A stretch of 64,000 nt of DNA from Natrinema mahii (GCA_000690595.2 JHUT02000003.1:335703-399702); one strand, 5' to 3'; positions 7,641 to 17,035 are shown, counted from the stretch's first letter. The notes: generated from the letters alone by a model not told the origin. Numbers and translations: made by a program.

Positions 7641-9263
7641 TCAGCGGTCGGTCAGCAGGCGCCGCAGGATGTCCCCGTAGGCGGGCCGGGTGATGAGGAC
7701 CCCGATGAACACGCCGAGGATGGTGATGATGGCGAACCCGCGGAGGTCGCCGAGGCTCAGCACCGCGAGCGGCGAGAGGGCGACGACGGTCGTCGCGGCG
7801 GCGGCCCCGATGACCCAGAACGCCTTGCGGAACCGCGACTGGAAGACCCGTTCGGAGCTGACGTCGCCCTCGTCCATCACCTCGTCGGCGATGATCACGA
7901 GGTCGTCGACCCCGGTCCCCACGACGGCGATGAACCCGGCGACGTGGGAGAGATCCAGCGGCATGCGTATCAGCGCGGCGAAGCCAAGCAGGATGACCAC
8001 TTCGGCCATGGCCGTGACGATCATCGGCAAGGCGACGCGGGTGTCGGTGTACCGGGCGTAGACCACGCCGCTGACGGTGAGGACCGAGAGCAGTCCGATC
8101 AGCAGCGAGTACTGTTTGAACTGGTCGGCGTGGCCGGGTTCGATCGAGTAGACCTGTTCCTCACTGAAGTCAAGCGGTGCGCGCAGGCTCCCCGCTCGGA
8201 GGTTGACCGACAGGCTCTGTGCGTCCTGTTGGTTCTGTGCGCCCATCTGGAACGTCGGGTCGTTCACCCACGTCCCTTCTCGCATATCGGTCGCGAGTCC
8301 GTTACCGCCCCGGTCGCCCATACTGTGTGCGTCGACGACCTCTCCGTCGACGACGGTCAGGAGGCAGTAGTGTTCTCCCTCCTGGTCGAAGTCGATGTTC
8401 TCACCGTCGCCGCGGAGGCCACACCGCCCGACCCCTTCGCTGGTGAATCCGAGGTCGTTCATCTGCTGTTGGAATCCCGGCGCGGCCTCGTCGCTGACGA
8501 GTACCGGCACCGCGTAGCTGTCCTCGCCTTGCTGTTCCGGTGGGTCGACGTCGACGATATCTCCGCCCCGAAGGACTGTGTCGTTCGTCTGTGTCCCGTT
8601 CTCCGGATGGTAGGCGACGACCTCGACCTGGCCGCGTTCCGAGAGGATGGTCCGGAGTTCGTCGGCGTCCATGTTGGGTACCTCGACGACGATGTAGTGG
8701 TCACCACTCACCGTCGTCGACTCGTAGGCCGTCCCGCCCGAGAGGCCCGCGGCGTTGATCTTCGTCTGGATCGTCCTGATCATATTGTCGCGGGTACTCT
8801 GGGTGACACCGTCGCGGATGTCGTCCTCGGTGGCGTCGACGTCGGCCGTCTGCAACGCCGCGGCGAACTCCGACTCGCTGACGTTATCGTTGAACACTTC
8901 GGCGGTGACGGTCCCGTCGTCTTGGACGTCGACGCTGACGTCCGCCTGATCGAGATCGAGTTCGCTCTGGAGCGTCGACTCGACGCCGTCGAGCCGCTCC
9001 TGATCGACCCGGCCGTCGTCGCTGACCGCGCCGGTGTCGATGTCCTCCGCGGTCATGCCGGCGACCGGGACCCGGATCCGGGTCCCGCCCTCGAGGCCGA
9101 GCCCGAACTCGAGGTTCGTCGGCCCGCTGTCGACGCTGTCACTGGCGAGGCCGTCGTCGGCGACGATCCCGCCAGGGATAAAGAGCGCGACGACGGCGAA
9201 CACGAGAAACGCTCCGAGCAGGAGGACGCGCCAGTTGCCCTTGATGGCGCCGATCGGACTCAT
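7641..9263 (-). CDS. secD: Preprotein translocase subunit SecD
   Basis: 540 aa, typical for archaeal SecD. An N-terminal membrane anchor (residues ~12-32) is followed by the conserved GLEGGTRIRVPV motif, a large periplasm-side P1 region (~50-350) and five membrane segments in the last ~180 residues. With SecF it forms a membrane complex that assists SecYE-dependent protein export using the ion gradient. Its ATG overlaps the secF stop by 4 nt (ATGA), so the two are translated as an operon in the order secF-secD. The extracellular domain is very acidic, as expected for a halophile. Confidence 0.95.
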   Translation of the reverse strand: MSPIGAIKGNWRVLLLGAFLVFAVVALFIPGGIVADDGLASDSVDSGPTNLEFGLGLEGGTRIRVPVAGMTAEDIDTGAVSDDGRVDQERLDGVESTLQSELDLDQADVSVDVQDDGTVTAEVFNDNVSESEFAAALQTADVDATEDDIRDGVTQSTRDNMIRTIQTKINAAGLSGGTAYESTTVSGDHYIVVEVPNMDADELRTILSERGQVEVVAYHPENGTQTNDTVLRGGDIVDVDPPEQQGEDSYAVPVLVSDEAAPGFQQQMNDLGFTSEGVGRCGLRGDGENIDFDQEGEHYCLLTVVDGEVVDAHSMGDRGGNGLATDMREGTWVNDPTFQMGAQNQQDAQSLSVNLRAGSLRAPLDFSEEQVYSIEPGHADQFKQYSLLIGLLSVLTVSGVVYARYTDTRVALPMIVTAMAEVVILLGFAALIRMPLDLSHVAGFIAVVGTGVDDLVIIADEVMDEGDVSSERVFQSRFRKAFWVIGAAAATTVVALSPLAVLSLGDLRGFAIITILGVFIGVLITRPAYGDILRRLLTDR

Positions 9264-10135
9264 GAGCGGACCCCCTCGAACTTGTACCAGCGAAGCAGGC
9301 TCAGGTTCAACATGTAGGTGTTCAGCAGGTCGGCGGCGAGACCGACGAACAGGATGGTTCCGATCGATGCCAGCAGGTCGATCCCAAAGATATACGCCGT
9401 GACGGCCATCACGAGCATCGCCGCCATCGAGGTGACCGTCATCGTGACGCCGGTCCGCATCGCGCGGTAGGTACTCTCGTAGAAGTCACCGCTCCGGCGC
9501 AGGACGTGGTTGTTCAACAGGATGTCGGAGTCGACGGAGTACCCGATGAGCATCAGGAGGCCGGCGACGGTGCCAAGCGAGAGCGGGATGCCGGCCAGCC
9601 GCATGAACGCCAGCGGGATCATCAGATCGGAGAACGCCGAGATGACGATCGCGATCGAGGGCACGAACGTCCGAAAGAGCAGGAAGGCGATCGCGCTCAT
9701 GCCGACGAACGCGATGACGAGCCCGAGCATGGCCGTCTGCTGACTGTTCTGACCGAAGCTCGCTGACGTCGACGACACCGACTGGACGACCTCGGCGTCG
9801 CCGTCGCCCTCGAGGTTGCCCTCGGCCTGATCGCTCAGGGCCTGTGAGTCGGTCGACGAGAACTGGACGATGTACTGGTTCTCGCTTCCTGTTCCGGTCA
9901 CGGACTCGGGCGCGTCGTCGAACGCCGTCCCGATGTCGCCTTCCGCCGTCGTCGTCTGGACGGTCAGTTCCGTCCCGCCGGCGAAGTCCATGCCCAGCGG
10001 CACCGGCGTTCCGTACGCGAGGAACGCGCCGCTTAACACGAGCAGTGCGACCGCGAGAACCGCCAGCGGAACCGCTGCGAGCTGGCGATTGCTGTACCGG
10101 GTGTAATCGATCTCCGGTACGTCGAAATACCCCAT
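9260..10135 (-). CDS. secF: Preprotein translocase subunit SecF
   Basis: 291 aa with one N-terminal membrane segment (~residues 20-42), the diagnostic GMDFAGGTELTV motif just after it, an external domain (~60-130) and five further membrane helices. It is the partner of SecD in protein translocation. It is first in the secF-secD operon. The gene upstream (DUF5812) is on the same strand with only 63 bp between, so it may share a transcript. Confidence 0.95.
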   Translation of the reverse strand: MGYFDVPEIDYTRYSNRQLAAVPLAVLAVALLVLSGAFLAYGTPVPLGMDFAGGTELTVQTTTAEGDIGTAFDDAPESVTGTGSENQYIVQFSSTDSQALSDQAEGNLEGDGDAEVVQSVSSTSASFGQNSQQTAMLGLVIAFVGMSAIAFLLFRTFVPSIAIVISAFSDLMIPLAFMRLAGIPLSLGTVAGLLMLIGYSVDSDILLNNHVLRRSGDFYESTYRAMRTGVTMTVTSMAAMLVMAVTAYIFGIDLLASIGTILFVGLAADLLNTYMLNLSLLRWYKFEGVRS

Positions 10136-10198
10136 ATACCGGTGTACTTACAGCCCCCCGAAGTAAGCCTTCTCAATTCGACCCGATCGGACCGCGCG

Positions 10199-10672
10199 TC
10201 AGTCCGGCAGGTACCGAACGCTCAACACGCCCTCGTCCGCGGCACTGCGGACCTCGACGCGGACCGCCTCGAGCCGGGCGGCGCGGGCGATCGTCTCCTC
10301 GTCCGCGAGGATGTCGTCGGCGGCGGCCGCGACCTCGTCGCCGGGGACCCGGAACACGTGGATCTCGCCGGTGCCGGCCCGCTCCTCCTGGACGAGGTCG
10401 CCGATCTCGGCGTCGGCCGCCAACTCCTTTTCGTGCTGTGTGGGCTCGAGGTCGCTGTCGACCAGGTCGATCGAGCGCCGGTCGTCGACCTCGATCACTT
10501 CCCAGGTGACTTCCATGGGCGGTTCGGGGGCGACGGTCGCCTCGAGGACGTCGTGGACCTCGAGGCCGGGGTTGGACGCGAGGGGGTGTACCTGTGCGGT
10601 CTGGACGTCGCGGACGACCGCCGAGTCGGGCTCGGCGTGAGTCACGACGAACGTGCCGGTTCGTTCGGTCAT
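10199..10672 (-). CDS. DUF5812 family protein (157 aa)
   Basis: The start at ATG 10672 is chosen because MTERTGTFVVTHAEPDSAVVRDVQTAQ is the characteristic beginning of this haloarchaeal family; the frame itself remains open far upstream as a shadow of GC-rich DNA. The protein is soluble and acidic, with a beta-rich N-terminal half and helical C-terminal half. The biochemical role is unknown. It is commonly found near secDF in haloarchaea. It is divergent from the R15P isomerase gene, sharing a 132-bp promoter region. Confidence 0.8.
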   Translation of the reverse strand: MTERTGTFVVTHAEPDSAVVRDVQTAQVHPLASNPGLEVHDVLEATVAPEPPMEVTWEVIEVDDRRSIDLVDSDLEPTQHEKELAADAEIGDLVQEERAGTGEIHVFRVPGDEVAAAADDILADEETIARAARLEAVRVEVRSAADEGVLSVRYLPD

Positions 10673-10804
10673 GGGCGCTCGTAGCCGGCGGATCGGTTTC
10701 GGGGTTTCGGCTTTCGATCGCCGTTCGGCGGGGCGCGAAGTCGATCGGGGCGGGGCTGCGGAACCGACGGCAGTCTTTTCAGCACCGTCGTGTAACCAAT
10801 TCGC

Positions 10805-11812
10805 ATGGTCGATGCCGAACCGGCGGTCGTGCCGGCCGTCGAATCCACCGCCGACGCCATCGCCGCGATGGAGATCCGCGGGGCGGCGACGATCGCCGAC
10901 GCGGCCGCGGCGGCGCTGGCGACTCAGGCCGAGGGGAGTCCGGCCGAGACGCCGGCGGCGTTTCGCCGCGGGCTCCGGGCCGCCGCCCGAACCCTCTACG
11001 AGACCCGGCCGACCGCGGTCAGTCTGCCGAACGCGCTCCGATACGTGCTTCGGGGCGTCGACGGCGACACCGTCGCCGAGCTGCGGGCGTCGACGATCGA
11101 CCGCGCCGCGTCCTTCCGGCGCGACCTCGAACACGCCCGGGAGACCCTCGGCGGGATCGGTGCCAACCGGTTGCGGGACGGCGACGTCGTCCTGACCCAC
11201 TGCCACTCGACGGACGCGCTGGCTTGTGTGGAGGCCGCCCTCGAGGACGGGACGGCCCTCGAGGCGATCGTCAAGGAGACGCGGCCCCGCAAACAGGGTC
11301 ACATCACCGCCGCCCAACTGCGCGAGTGGGGGGTGCCGGTGACGCTGATCGTCGACGGCGCGGCCCGGCGGTATCTGGACGCGGCCGACCACGTGCTGGT
11401 CGGGGCCGACAGCATCGCGGCCGACGGCAGCGTGATCAACAAGATCGGGACCAGCGGGCTGGCCGTCGTCGCTCGAGAGCGCGGCGTACCGGTGATGGTC
11501 GCGGCCCAGACGATCAAACTGCATCCGGACACGCTGACGGGCCAGACCGTCGCGATCGAGACCCGCGACGAGCGCGAAGTGCTGTCGGACGAGGAGCGGG
11601 CGTCGATCCGCTCGAGCGACGCGCCGGACGGGCCGGCCGGCGACCCCGGGGGCGAGGACGGACTGACCGTCGAGAACCCGGCGTTCGACGTGACGCCGCC
11701 GCGGTACGTCGACGCGATCGTCACCGAGCGCGGCCAGTTCCCGCCCGAGAGCATCGTGACGCTCATGCGAGAGCTGTTCGGCGACACGACCGACGAGCCC
11801 TGGGCGGAGTGA
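10805..11812 (+). CDS. Ribose-1,5-bisphosphate isomerase (eIF2B-like)
   Basis: 335 aa of the eIF-2B alpha/beta/delta-related family. It converts ribose 1,5-bisphosphate to ribulose 1,5-bisphosphate. The two catalytic residues known from the Thermococcus enzyme are present at the same numbers: C133 in VLTHCHSTDAL and D202 in VLVGADSIAADG. The INKIGTSGLA motif at ~211-220 also fits. An acidic glycine-rich insert at ~277-292 is haloarchaeal. With the PfkB kinase (12932) and nucleoside phosphorylase (14448) it fits the route nucleoside to ribose 1-phosphate to R15P to RuBP. No Rubisco gene is in the window. Confidence 0.9.
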   Translation: MVDAEPAVVPAVESTADAIAAMEIRGAATIADAAAAALATQAEGSPAETPAAFRRGLRAAARTLYETRPTAVSLPNALRYVLRGVDGDTVAELRASTIDRAASFRRDLEHARETLGGIGANRLRDGDVVLTHCHSTDALACVEAALEDGTALEAIVKETRPRKQGHITAAQLREWGVPVTLIVDGAARRYLDAADHVLVGADSIAADGSVINKIGTSGLAVVARERGVPVMVAAQTIKLHPDTLTGQTVAIETRDEREVLSDEERASIRSSDAPDGPAGDPGGEDGLTVENPAFDVTPPRYVDAIVTERGQFPPESIVTLMRELFGDTTDEPWAE

Positions 11813-12011
11813 CCGACGGCTCGCCGACGGTCGGATCGTCGACGCTGGCTCTCGAGATCTCACCTCCGGTCGGTCGGTCGAGACGCCGATTCTCGGACGC
11901 CTGGTGATCCGAACCGCGTTTCGGGACGATGTGGTCGCGGCCAAAACCTTCAACACTGTGAACCGTCCGCAATCGGAAAGTGTTAGTCGCTGGTGGCAGC
12001 CAGTGTCCCGT

Positions 12012-12833
12012 ATGGTGTTACCCGAGGGGTTCGTCGTTCCGCCGTGGTACATGGTGGTGCCTGCCGTGGTGATTCTCGGGGGTGTGATCGCGCTGCTGTG
12101 GGCGGTCGAACCGCCCGTGACCGACCGGACCGTGCTGGCCTTTGCCCCGTGGATGATGTTCGGCGCGACGTTGCACGTCCTCTACAAGATGGGCGCGTTC
12201 CCGCCGACCATCGAGCCCCTGTTTACCGCGCCGATGGTCTACGTCGTGACGGCGATCATCGCGGGACTTGCCTGGGTCGTCGGCGTCTTCCTCCACGTCG
12301 GCGGCCTCCAGCCGACGATCCCACGGTTCGTCGGCGTCGCCGGGACGGCCTTTTTCACCGTCTTCACGATGTTCGCGCTCTTCCGGAGCATCCAGATGGG
12401 GACGCTCGACCCGTTCTGGCCGGTCATCACGGTCGTCGTCGCCGGTATCGTCACCGCCGTCGCCTGGCTCGGCTTGAGTCTCTGGTTTACCGATGTCGCG
12501 GCGACCACGGGTACGACCGGCGCGCTCGTCGTCTTCGCGCACACGTTAGACGGCGTCACGACCGCCGTCGGCTACGATGTCCTCGGGGCCGGCGAGAACG
12601 TCCCGCTGTCGCTGCTGTTGCTCGAGGCGGGGGAGGCGCTGCCGACCGCGGAGTACGTCGGTGCCGGCTGGCTGTTCGTGCTGGTCAAGGTCGCGCTCGC
12701 TTTGGTCATCGTCGGGCTGTTCCGCGAGTACGTCGCGGACCGGCCACAGCAAGGCCGGACGATACTCGCCCTCGTCGCCGCGGTCGGGCTCGGTCCGGCC
12801 GTTCACAACGTCTTGTTGTTCACCGTGATGTGA
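12012..12833 (+). CDS. DUF63 family membrane protein (273 aa)
   Basis: The ATG at 12012 is used because MVLPEGFVVPPWYM begins the recognisable family sequence; residues upstream in the frame look non-coding. About eight hydrophobic helices span the protein, with the conserved PPVTDRTVLAFAPWMMFGATLHVLYK region at residues ~38-64 and AHTLDGVTTAVGYD at ~178-191. DUF63 is an archaeal integral membrane family of unknown function; transport is a guess. It lies between two enzymes of the pentose bisphosphate route, on the same strand. Confidence 0.85.
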   Translation: MVLPEGFVVPPWYMVVPAVVILGGVIALLWAVEPPVTDRTVLAFAPWMMFGATLHVLYKMGAFPPTIEPLFTAPMVYVVTAIIAGLAWVVGVFLHVGGLQPTIPRFVGVAGTAFFTVFTMFALFRSIQMGTLDPFWPVITVVVAGIVTAVAWLGLSLWFTDVAATTGTTGALVVFAHTLDGVTTAVGYDVLGAGENVPLSLLLLEAGEALPTAEYVGAGWLFVLVKVALALVIVGLFREYVADRPQQGRTILALVAAVGLGPAVHNVLLFTVM

Positions 12834-12931
12834 CCGCGGGCCGGTTTCCCCGCGTCGTTCGCGTCTGCCTCAGCGTCTGCCACCGAAACCTAGGTTTTTG
12901 CCGGCCGGTCCCGTCCTCTTCCTATCGGCGA

Positions 12932-13816
12932 ATGGATTCGACCACCGTACTCGCGGCCGGCCACGTCAACTGGGACGTGACTCTCCGTGTCGACAGGCTG
13001 CCGGAGAGCGACGGTGAGGCGGCGATCCGCTCGCAACGCCAGTCGGGCGGCGGCAGTGCGGCCAACGTCGCTGCGGCGCTGGCCGACCTCGGCGTCGAGG
13101 TCGGTCTGATCGGCAGCGTCGGCGACGACGACAACGGCCTGCTCGCCCGCCGCGAACTCGAGGCCGCCGGCGTCTCCCTCGCAGGGGTCCGCGTCGTCGA
13201 GGACGCCGCGACGGCGGTGAAGTACCTGCTGGTCGACGACGACGGCGACGTCGCGATCCTCGGCAACGACGGCGTCAACGAGGCCGTCGAGCCGGCGGCC
13301 CTCGAGCCGTCGCGGATCCGGGCGGCCGATCACGTCCATCTCACGGGACAGCGACCGGCGACGGCCGCCGCGATCGCCCGAATCGCCAGCGAGGCTGGCG
13401 TGAGTGTCAGCTTCGATCCCGGCCGGCGACTCGCCGACCGCGAGTACGGCGAGCCGCTCGCGCTCGCCGACGTCGTCTTCGTGACCGACCGGGAGGCCGC
13501 CGCCCTGTTCGACGGCGACCCCGACGGGGCCGCCGACGACCGGATCGTCGTCGTCACCTGCGGGGCCGACGGCGCGGAAGCGTACGCGCCGTCGGAAACC
13601 GTCGTTCACGCGGGGTTCGACATCGATCCTGTCGACACCGCCGGTGCGGGCGACGCCTTCGCCGCCGGCTTCCTCGCGAGTTGGCTCGCGGACCGCGACC
13701 TCGAGCGGGCGCTTGCGACCGGCAACGCCTGCGGGGCCGTGACCGCGAGCCGCGAGGGGGCCCGGAGCGCACCGACCGGCGGGGAACTCGAGGCGCTCCT
13801 CGAGCGCTGCCACTGA
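12932..13816 (+). CDS. PfkB-family carbohydrate kinase, candidate ribose-1-phosphate kinase
   Basis: 294 aa. It shows both PfkB signatures: GGGSAANVAAALADLG at ~30-46 and DTAGAGDAFAAGF at ~235-247, where the aspartate of GAGD is the catalytic base. The general reaction is ATP-dependent phosphorylation of a sugar or nucleoside hydroxyl. Its position between an R15P isomerase and a nucleoside phosphorylase suggests that the substrate is ribose 1-phosphate, as described for a haloarchaeal non-carboxylating pentose bisphosphate pathway. The substrate assignment is inference from context; ribokinase-like or nucleoside kinase activity cannot be excluded. ATG 12932 gives the usual family N-terminus. 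Confidence 0.85.
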   Translation: MDSTTVLAAGHVNWDVTLRVDRLPESDGEAAIRSQRQSGGGSAANVAAALADLGVEVGLIGSVGDDDNGLLARRELEAAGVSLAGVRVVEDAATAVKYLLVDDDGDVAILGNDGVNEAVEPAALEPSRIRAADHVHLTGQRPATAAAIARIASEAGVSVSFDPGRRLADREYGEPLALADVVFVTDREAAALFDGDPDGAADDRIVVVTCGADGAEAYAPSETVVHAGFDIDPVDTAGAGDAFAAGFLASWLADRDLERALATGNACGAVTASREGARSAPTGGELEALLERCH

Positions 13817-13950
13817 AACGGCGGTCCGGTCCGCCGTGTCCCCGCTACGTCGCCGCCGTGTGGTTCTCACCCGGTGTCGTCTGACGGTAGGTATATGGGC
13901 CGGGCCGTTGGCCACTCGACTGAACAGTCACGATCCCGTGACTGAGAGAC

Positions 13951-14253
13951 ATGACGGAAGGAAGGGTAACCGAGTCCAACGGATGCGGCCTCAGACGGCG
14001 CATCCAATACGACCGAGACGCCGACGAACCGCCGAGTATCGCCGCTGCGACCGCCCTGGCCCGCTATCACGGTAACGAGGTCACGGCGGCCGGCACGCAG
14101 CTGTACGACTACGTCGACCCCGACGCGCTCGACGAACTGTTCGCCGACACCAATCGCGGCGACGCTCGAGCGACGGGGATCGTCGAGTTCGAGGCCGACG
14201 GGGCGATGGTCACGATTCGGCCCGATCGCGTCGAGGTGCGTCCGACGGACTGA
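13951..14253 (+). CDS. HalOD1 output domain protein (100 aa)
   Basis: A single-domain protein of the haloarchaeal HalOD1 type, an output domain often found alone or fused to response-regulator modules. The recognisable part is residues ~30-95: a helix (PPSIAAATALARYHG), then LYDYVDPDALDELF, then a beta-hairpin (GIVEFEADGAMVTIRPDRVEV). Its molecular partner is unknown. It sits between the PfkB kinase and the phosphorylase, all on the same strand. Confidence 0.75.
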   Translation: MTEGRVTESNGCGLRRRIQYDRDADEPPSIAAATALARYHGNEVTAAGTQLYDYVDPDALDELFADTNRGDARATGIVEFEADGAMVTIRPDRVEVRPTD

Positions 14254-14447
14254 GACGGGCCGTCGTCACTGTGTCTCGCCGCGCCGACACGGCGGGTTGC
14301 GGGGACGCCGGCACTGACTGACAGTCGTCCGGACGAGACGCCGTCGGACGCGGGGACTGGGGTGGCGTCGAGGGTCGCCGAGCCGAATCGGTCGCGTCTC
14401 GACCCTTCCTCGAACCTTTTTTCTCGCCGCCCACGGAACGCGAGGGT

Positions 14448-15176
14448 ATGGCGACGCAGCCACACCTGCTGGTCGACGACGGCGACCTGACGGACATCGC
14501 ATTGCTCCCGGGCGATCCCGGCCGGGTCGATCGCATCGCCGACCACTGCGACGAGTCGGAGACGATCGCGCGCAATCGCGAGTACAAGGTCGTCAACGCC
14601 ACCTACGAGGGGCGGGAGCTGACGATCTGTTCGACGGGGATCGGCTGTCCCTCCGCGGCGATCGCGATCGAAGAGATGGCCAACGTCGGCGTCGAGACGT
14701 TCCTCCGGGTCGGGACGACCGGGGCACTCCAGTCGGGGATCGAAATCGGCGACATGATCGTCGCGACCGGCGCGGCGAAAAACGAGGGGACGAGCAAACG
14801 GTACGAGGCCGTCGAGTACCCCGCGGTACCCGATTACGACGCGCTGTCGGCGCTGGTGGACTCGGCCGAAGCCAACAATGAGGACGTTCACGTCGGCCCG
14901 ATCGCCTCCGACGACGCCTACTACGCCGAGACCGACGACGCCGTCGACGACTGGGAGGCCGCCGGCCTGCTCGCCGTCGAGATGGAGGCCGCCGCCGTCT
15001 TCTCGCTGGCCCGCCGCAAGGGGCTGGCCGCCGGCGCGATCTGTACCGTCGACGGCAACCTCGTCGAGGGCACCCAGAAGGGCACCGACACCGAGGACGA
15101 CGAACTCCCGGACAAGGCCAAGAACAACGTCGGCCGCGCGATCGATATCGCGCTCGAGGCCGCAACCGAACTGTAA
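14448..15176 (+). CDS. udp: Nucleoside phosphorylase (uridine/guanosine phosphorylase type)
   Basis: 242 aa of the PNP/UDP family, which cleaves a nucleoside with phosphate to base plus ribose 1-phosphate. It shows the LLPGDPGRVDRIA phosphate-binding start (~residues 21-33), RVGTTGALQSGI (~86-97) and the ribose-binding VEMEAAAVFSLA (~176-187). Specificity cannot be read directly. Neighbouring R15P isomerase and PfkB kinase genes favour feeding of nucleoside-derived ribose into central metabolism, possibly from guanosine. It converges with the USP gene (14 bp between stops). Confidence 0.88.
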   Translation: MATQPHLLVDDGDLTDIALLPGDPGRVDRIADHCDESETIARNREYKVVNATYEGRELTICSTGIGCPSAAIAIEEMANVGVETFLRVGTTGALQSGIEIGDMIVATGAAKNEGTSKRYEAVEYPAVPDYDALSALVDSAEANNEDVHVGPIASDDAYYAETDDAVDDWEAAGLLAVEMEAAAVFSLARRKGLAAGAICTVDGNLVEGTQKGTDTEDDELPDKAKNNVGRAIDIALEAATEL

Positions 15177-15190
15177 CGGCCGCGACGACG

Positions 15191-16078
15191 CTACTCTTCG
15201 TCGCTCGAGCGACCGAACAGCCGCTCGCGAAGCGATCGCTCGGTCGGGCGCTCGGCCAGCAGCACGGAACACTCGAGGTCGTCGACGACGTCGAAGACGA
15301 GCGAGCCACGGACGAGCCGCGAGAGCAGGCCGCGTTCGGTCGCGCCGAGGATGACCAGCGTTTCGTCGGCGGCCTCGCGGACGATCGCACCCTCGACGTC
15401 GCCAGACGCGTCGACGGTGAGGGCGGCGTTGCCGAGGTCGTGGTCGGCGGCCCACTCGGTGAGGAACCGTTCGCCGGCCTCGCGCTTGCTCTCGTCGTCG
15501 ACGACGTGGAGCAGGTCGATCGAGGCTCCCGTCGCCGAACGCAGCGTCCGCGCGACCTCCGCGCCGAGATCGGAGTCGGGCCCGCCGGCGGTCGGCAGGA
15601 GGATCCGACTGGGATCGTACTCGCGGTCTTTCAGCACGAGGAAGTCACACGGGAGATCGCTGGCGAGTTCGTCGAGGGGTTGTTCGGCGCGGCCCGCCGC
15701 CCACGGTCGGTCGCCGCCCCAGCCCATGACGACCTGATCGGCGTCGTGGGTCCGTGCGGCGTCGAAGACCTCTTCGAAGGACCGATGCGAGACGATCGTC
15801 GTCGTCTCGAGCGGCGCGTCGTACGCCGCGGCGTGGTCGCGGGCCCGCTCGAGCAGTTTTTCCGAGTCGGCGTCGATCCGCTCGAGTCGCTCGGCACCGC
15901 GGTCCAGCGGCGTCTGGTCGGGAACCTGGACGATGTGGACCGCGTGGACGACGCCGTCGCGTTCGGCCGCGAGCGTGCTGGCCAGTTCGATCAGGTGTTG
16001 CTCCGTGCGGGGGTTGGCCAGCGGGACCAGCACGCGGTACTCGCTCGAGCCGTCGGGTTCGGCCGTTGACCCGGTCAT
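15191..16078 (-). CDS. Tandem universal stress protein (UspA) domains
   Basis: 295 aa with two Usp folds, residues ~13-150 and ~158-280. The first begins YRVLVPLANPRTEQHLIELA and the second SRILLPTAGGPDSDLGAEV. The second has a GATERGLLSRLVRGS motif near 245, close to the ATP-binding G-2x-G-9x-G(S/T) signature; the first is degenerate. Such double-Usp proteins in haloarchaea often occur as the C-terminal half of amino-acid permeases, but no membrane segment is present here. Cytosolic stress or nucleotide-sensing role. Confidence 0.85.
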   Translation of the reverse strand: MTGSTAEPDGSSEYRVLVPLANPRTEQHLIELASTLAAERDGVVHAVHIVQVPDQTPLDRGAERLERIDADSEKLLERARDHAAAYDAPLETTTIVSHRSFEEVFDAARTHDADQVVMGWGGDRPWAAGRAEQPLDELASDLPCDFLVLKDREYDPSRILLPTAGGPDSDLGAEVARTLRSATGASIDLLHVVDDESKREAGERFLTEWAADHDLGNAALTVDASGDVEGAIVREAADETLVILGATERGLLSRLVRGSLVFDVVDDLECSVLLAERPTERSLRERLFGRSSDEE

Positions 16079-16120
16079 TCGGCCGTCTCTATGCTCGAGA
16101 CGACAAAAAGAACGAGGGCG

Positions 16121-16927
16121 TTACTCGGCAGTCAAGCGTTCCGCCAGCGTCGTCGTCCGATCGGTCAGCGTTTCCGTCGTCGTCGAGGCCGCCTGCAGGC
16201 GGTCGTTGATCGTCGCGAACAGCCGATCGAACGCGAGGGTCCCGTCGTCGGCCTCCCAGTCGGCCGTCTCGCGGACCGCGAGCCCGCAGGTGTCACAGCT
16301 CGGCCCCGACTCGAGGGCGTCGAAACAGCCGTGACAGCGATCGAGGCCGGTCGCGACGGTTTCGCTCAGCGCCACGACCTCGCGAAGCGCCGACTGGAGG
16401 TCGGTCGCGGTCTCGGAAAACGCCTCGAGTGCGTCCGCGGCCGCCGGCTCGTCGGCGTCGTAGTCGAGCGCGGCCAGTCGCTCGAGGCGGGCGTCGACGA
16501 CGGCGATCGCGAGCAACACGTCGCGTCGGTGTCGCCGGTACTGTGCGATCGATTCCTCGAGGGCGGCGTCCTCGCCCTCGTCGTCGAGTGCGGTCTCGAG
16601 GTCGCCGGGGAGGGCGGTCGCCACGGAGGCGAACGAGGCGACCGTCGAGATCGTCTCCCCCTGGATGCGGGTCGTCTCGCGGACGTAGTGAAACAGCTCC
16701 TCGGCGCCGGTCGGCGTCGCGGACGGCGAGTCCGACAGCGTCCCGAAACAATCCGCACAGACGGTTACGAGCGCGCTCTCGTGGACCTCCCCCTCGAGCG
16801 CCACGTCGCCGACGGGGTAGGCACGGAGCGCCTCGGCGTCGTCACCGACGGTCCCGCAGTGTCGACAGGTCCGCGCGTCGCGGTCGAAGACGGCCTCCCG
16901 ATCGGCGTGCCAGTCGCGTGCAGTCAC
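16121..16927 (-). CDS. HNH-endonuclease-like protein with degenerate active site
   Basis: 268 aa from GTG 16927; there is no nearby ATG, and VTARDWHADREAVFDRDARTC resembles the start of haloarchaeal HNH proteins. CRHCG (~23-27) and VCADC (~61-65) form the zinc scaffold of a treble-clef HNH domain. However, the usual catalytic His-His pair before the proline is replaced (LRAYPVGD) and the final CxxCH histidine is Phe, so nuclease activity looks lost. A helical region follows, then a second cysteine pair set (CHGC...CDTC, ~205-225), probably a zinc ribbon. Binding rather than cutting DNA or RNA is the likely role. Confidence 0.7.
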   Translation of the reverse strand: MTARDWHADREAVFDRDARTCRHCGTVGDDAEALRAYPVGDVALEGEVHESALVTVCADCFGTLSDSPSATPTGAEELFHYVRETTRIQGETISTVASFASVATALPGDLETALDDEGEDAALEESIAQYRRHRRDVLLAIAVVDARLERLAALDYDADEPAAADALEAFSETATDLQSALREVVALSETVATGLDRCHGCFDALESGPSCDTCGLAVRETADWEADDGTLAFDRLFATINDRLQAASTTTETLTDRTTTLAERLTAE

Positions 16928-17035
16928 GAGCGAGCGAAGGAAGGGCGGCGACAAAAACGCACCGACAGGGCGTCCGGCCGAATCGGCCCGGCGCGCGTGG
17001 GAAACACTAACCCGTCGCCTCCCGTACACGTCGGT

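Noticed and set aside
11993..12931. Upstream part of the frame that contains the PfkB kinase
   Set aside because: This stretch is the DUF63 gene read in another frame; the kinase starts at ATG 12932.
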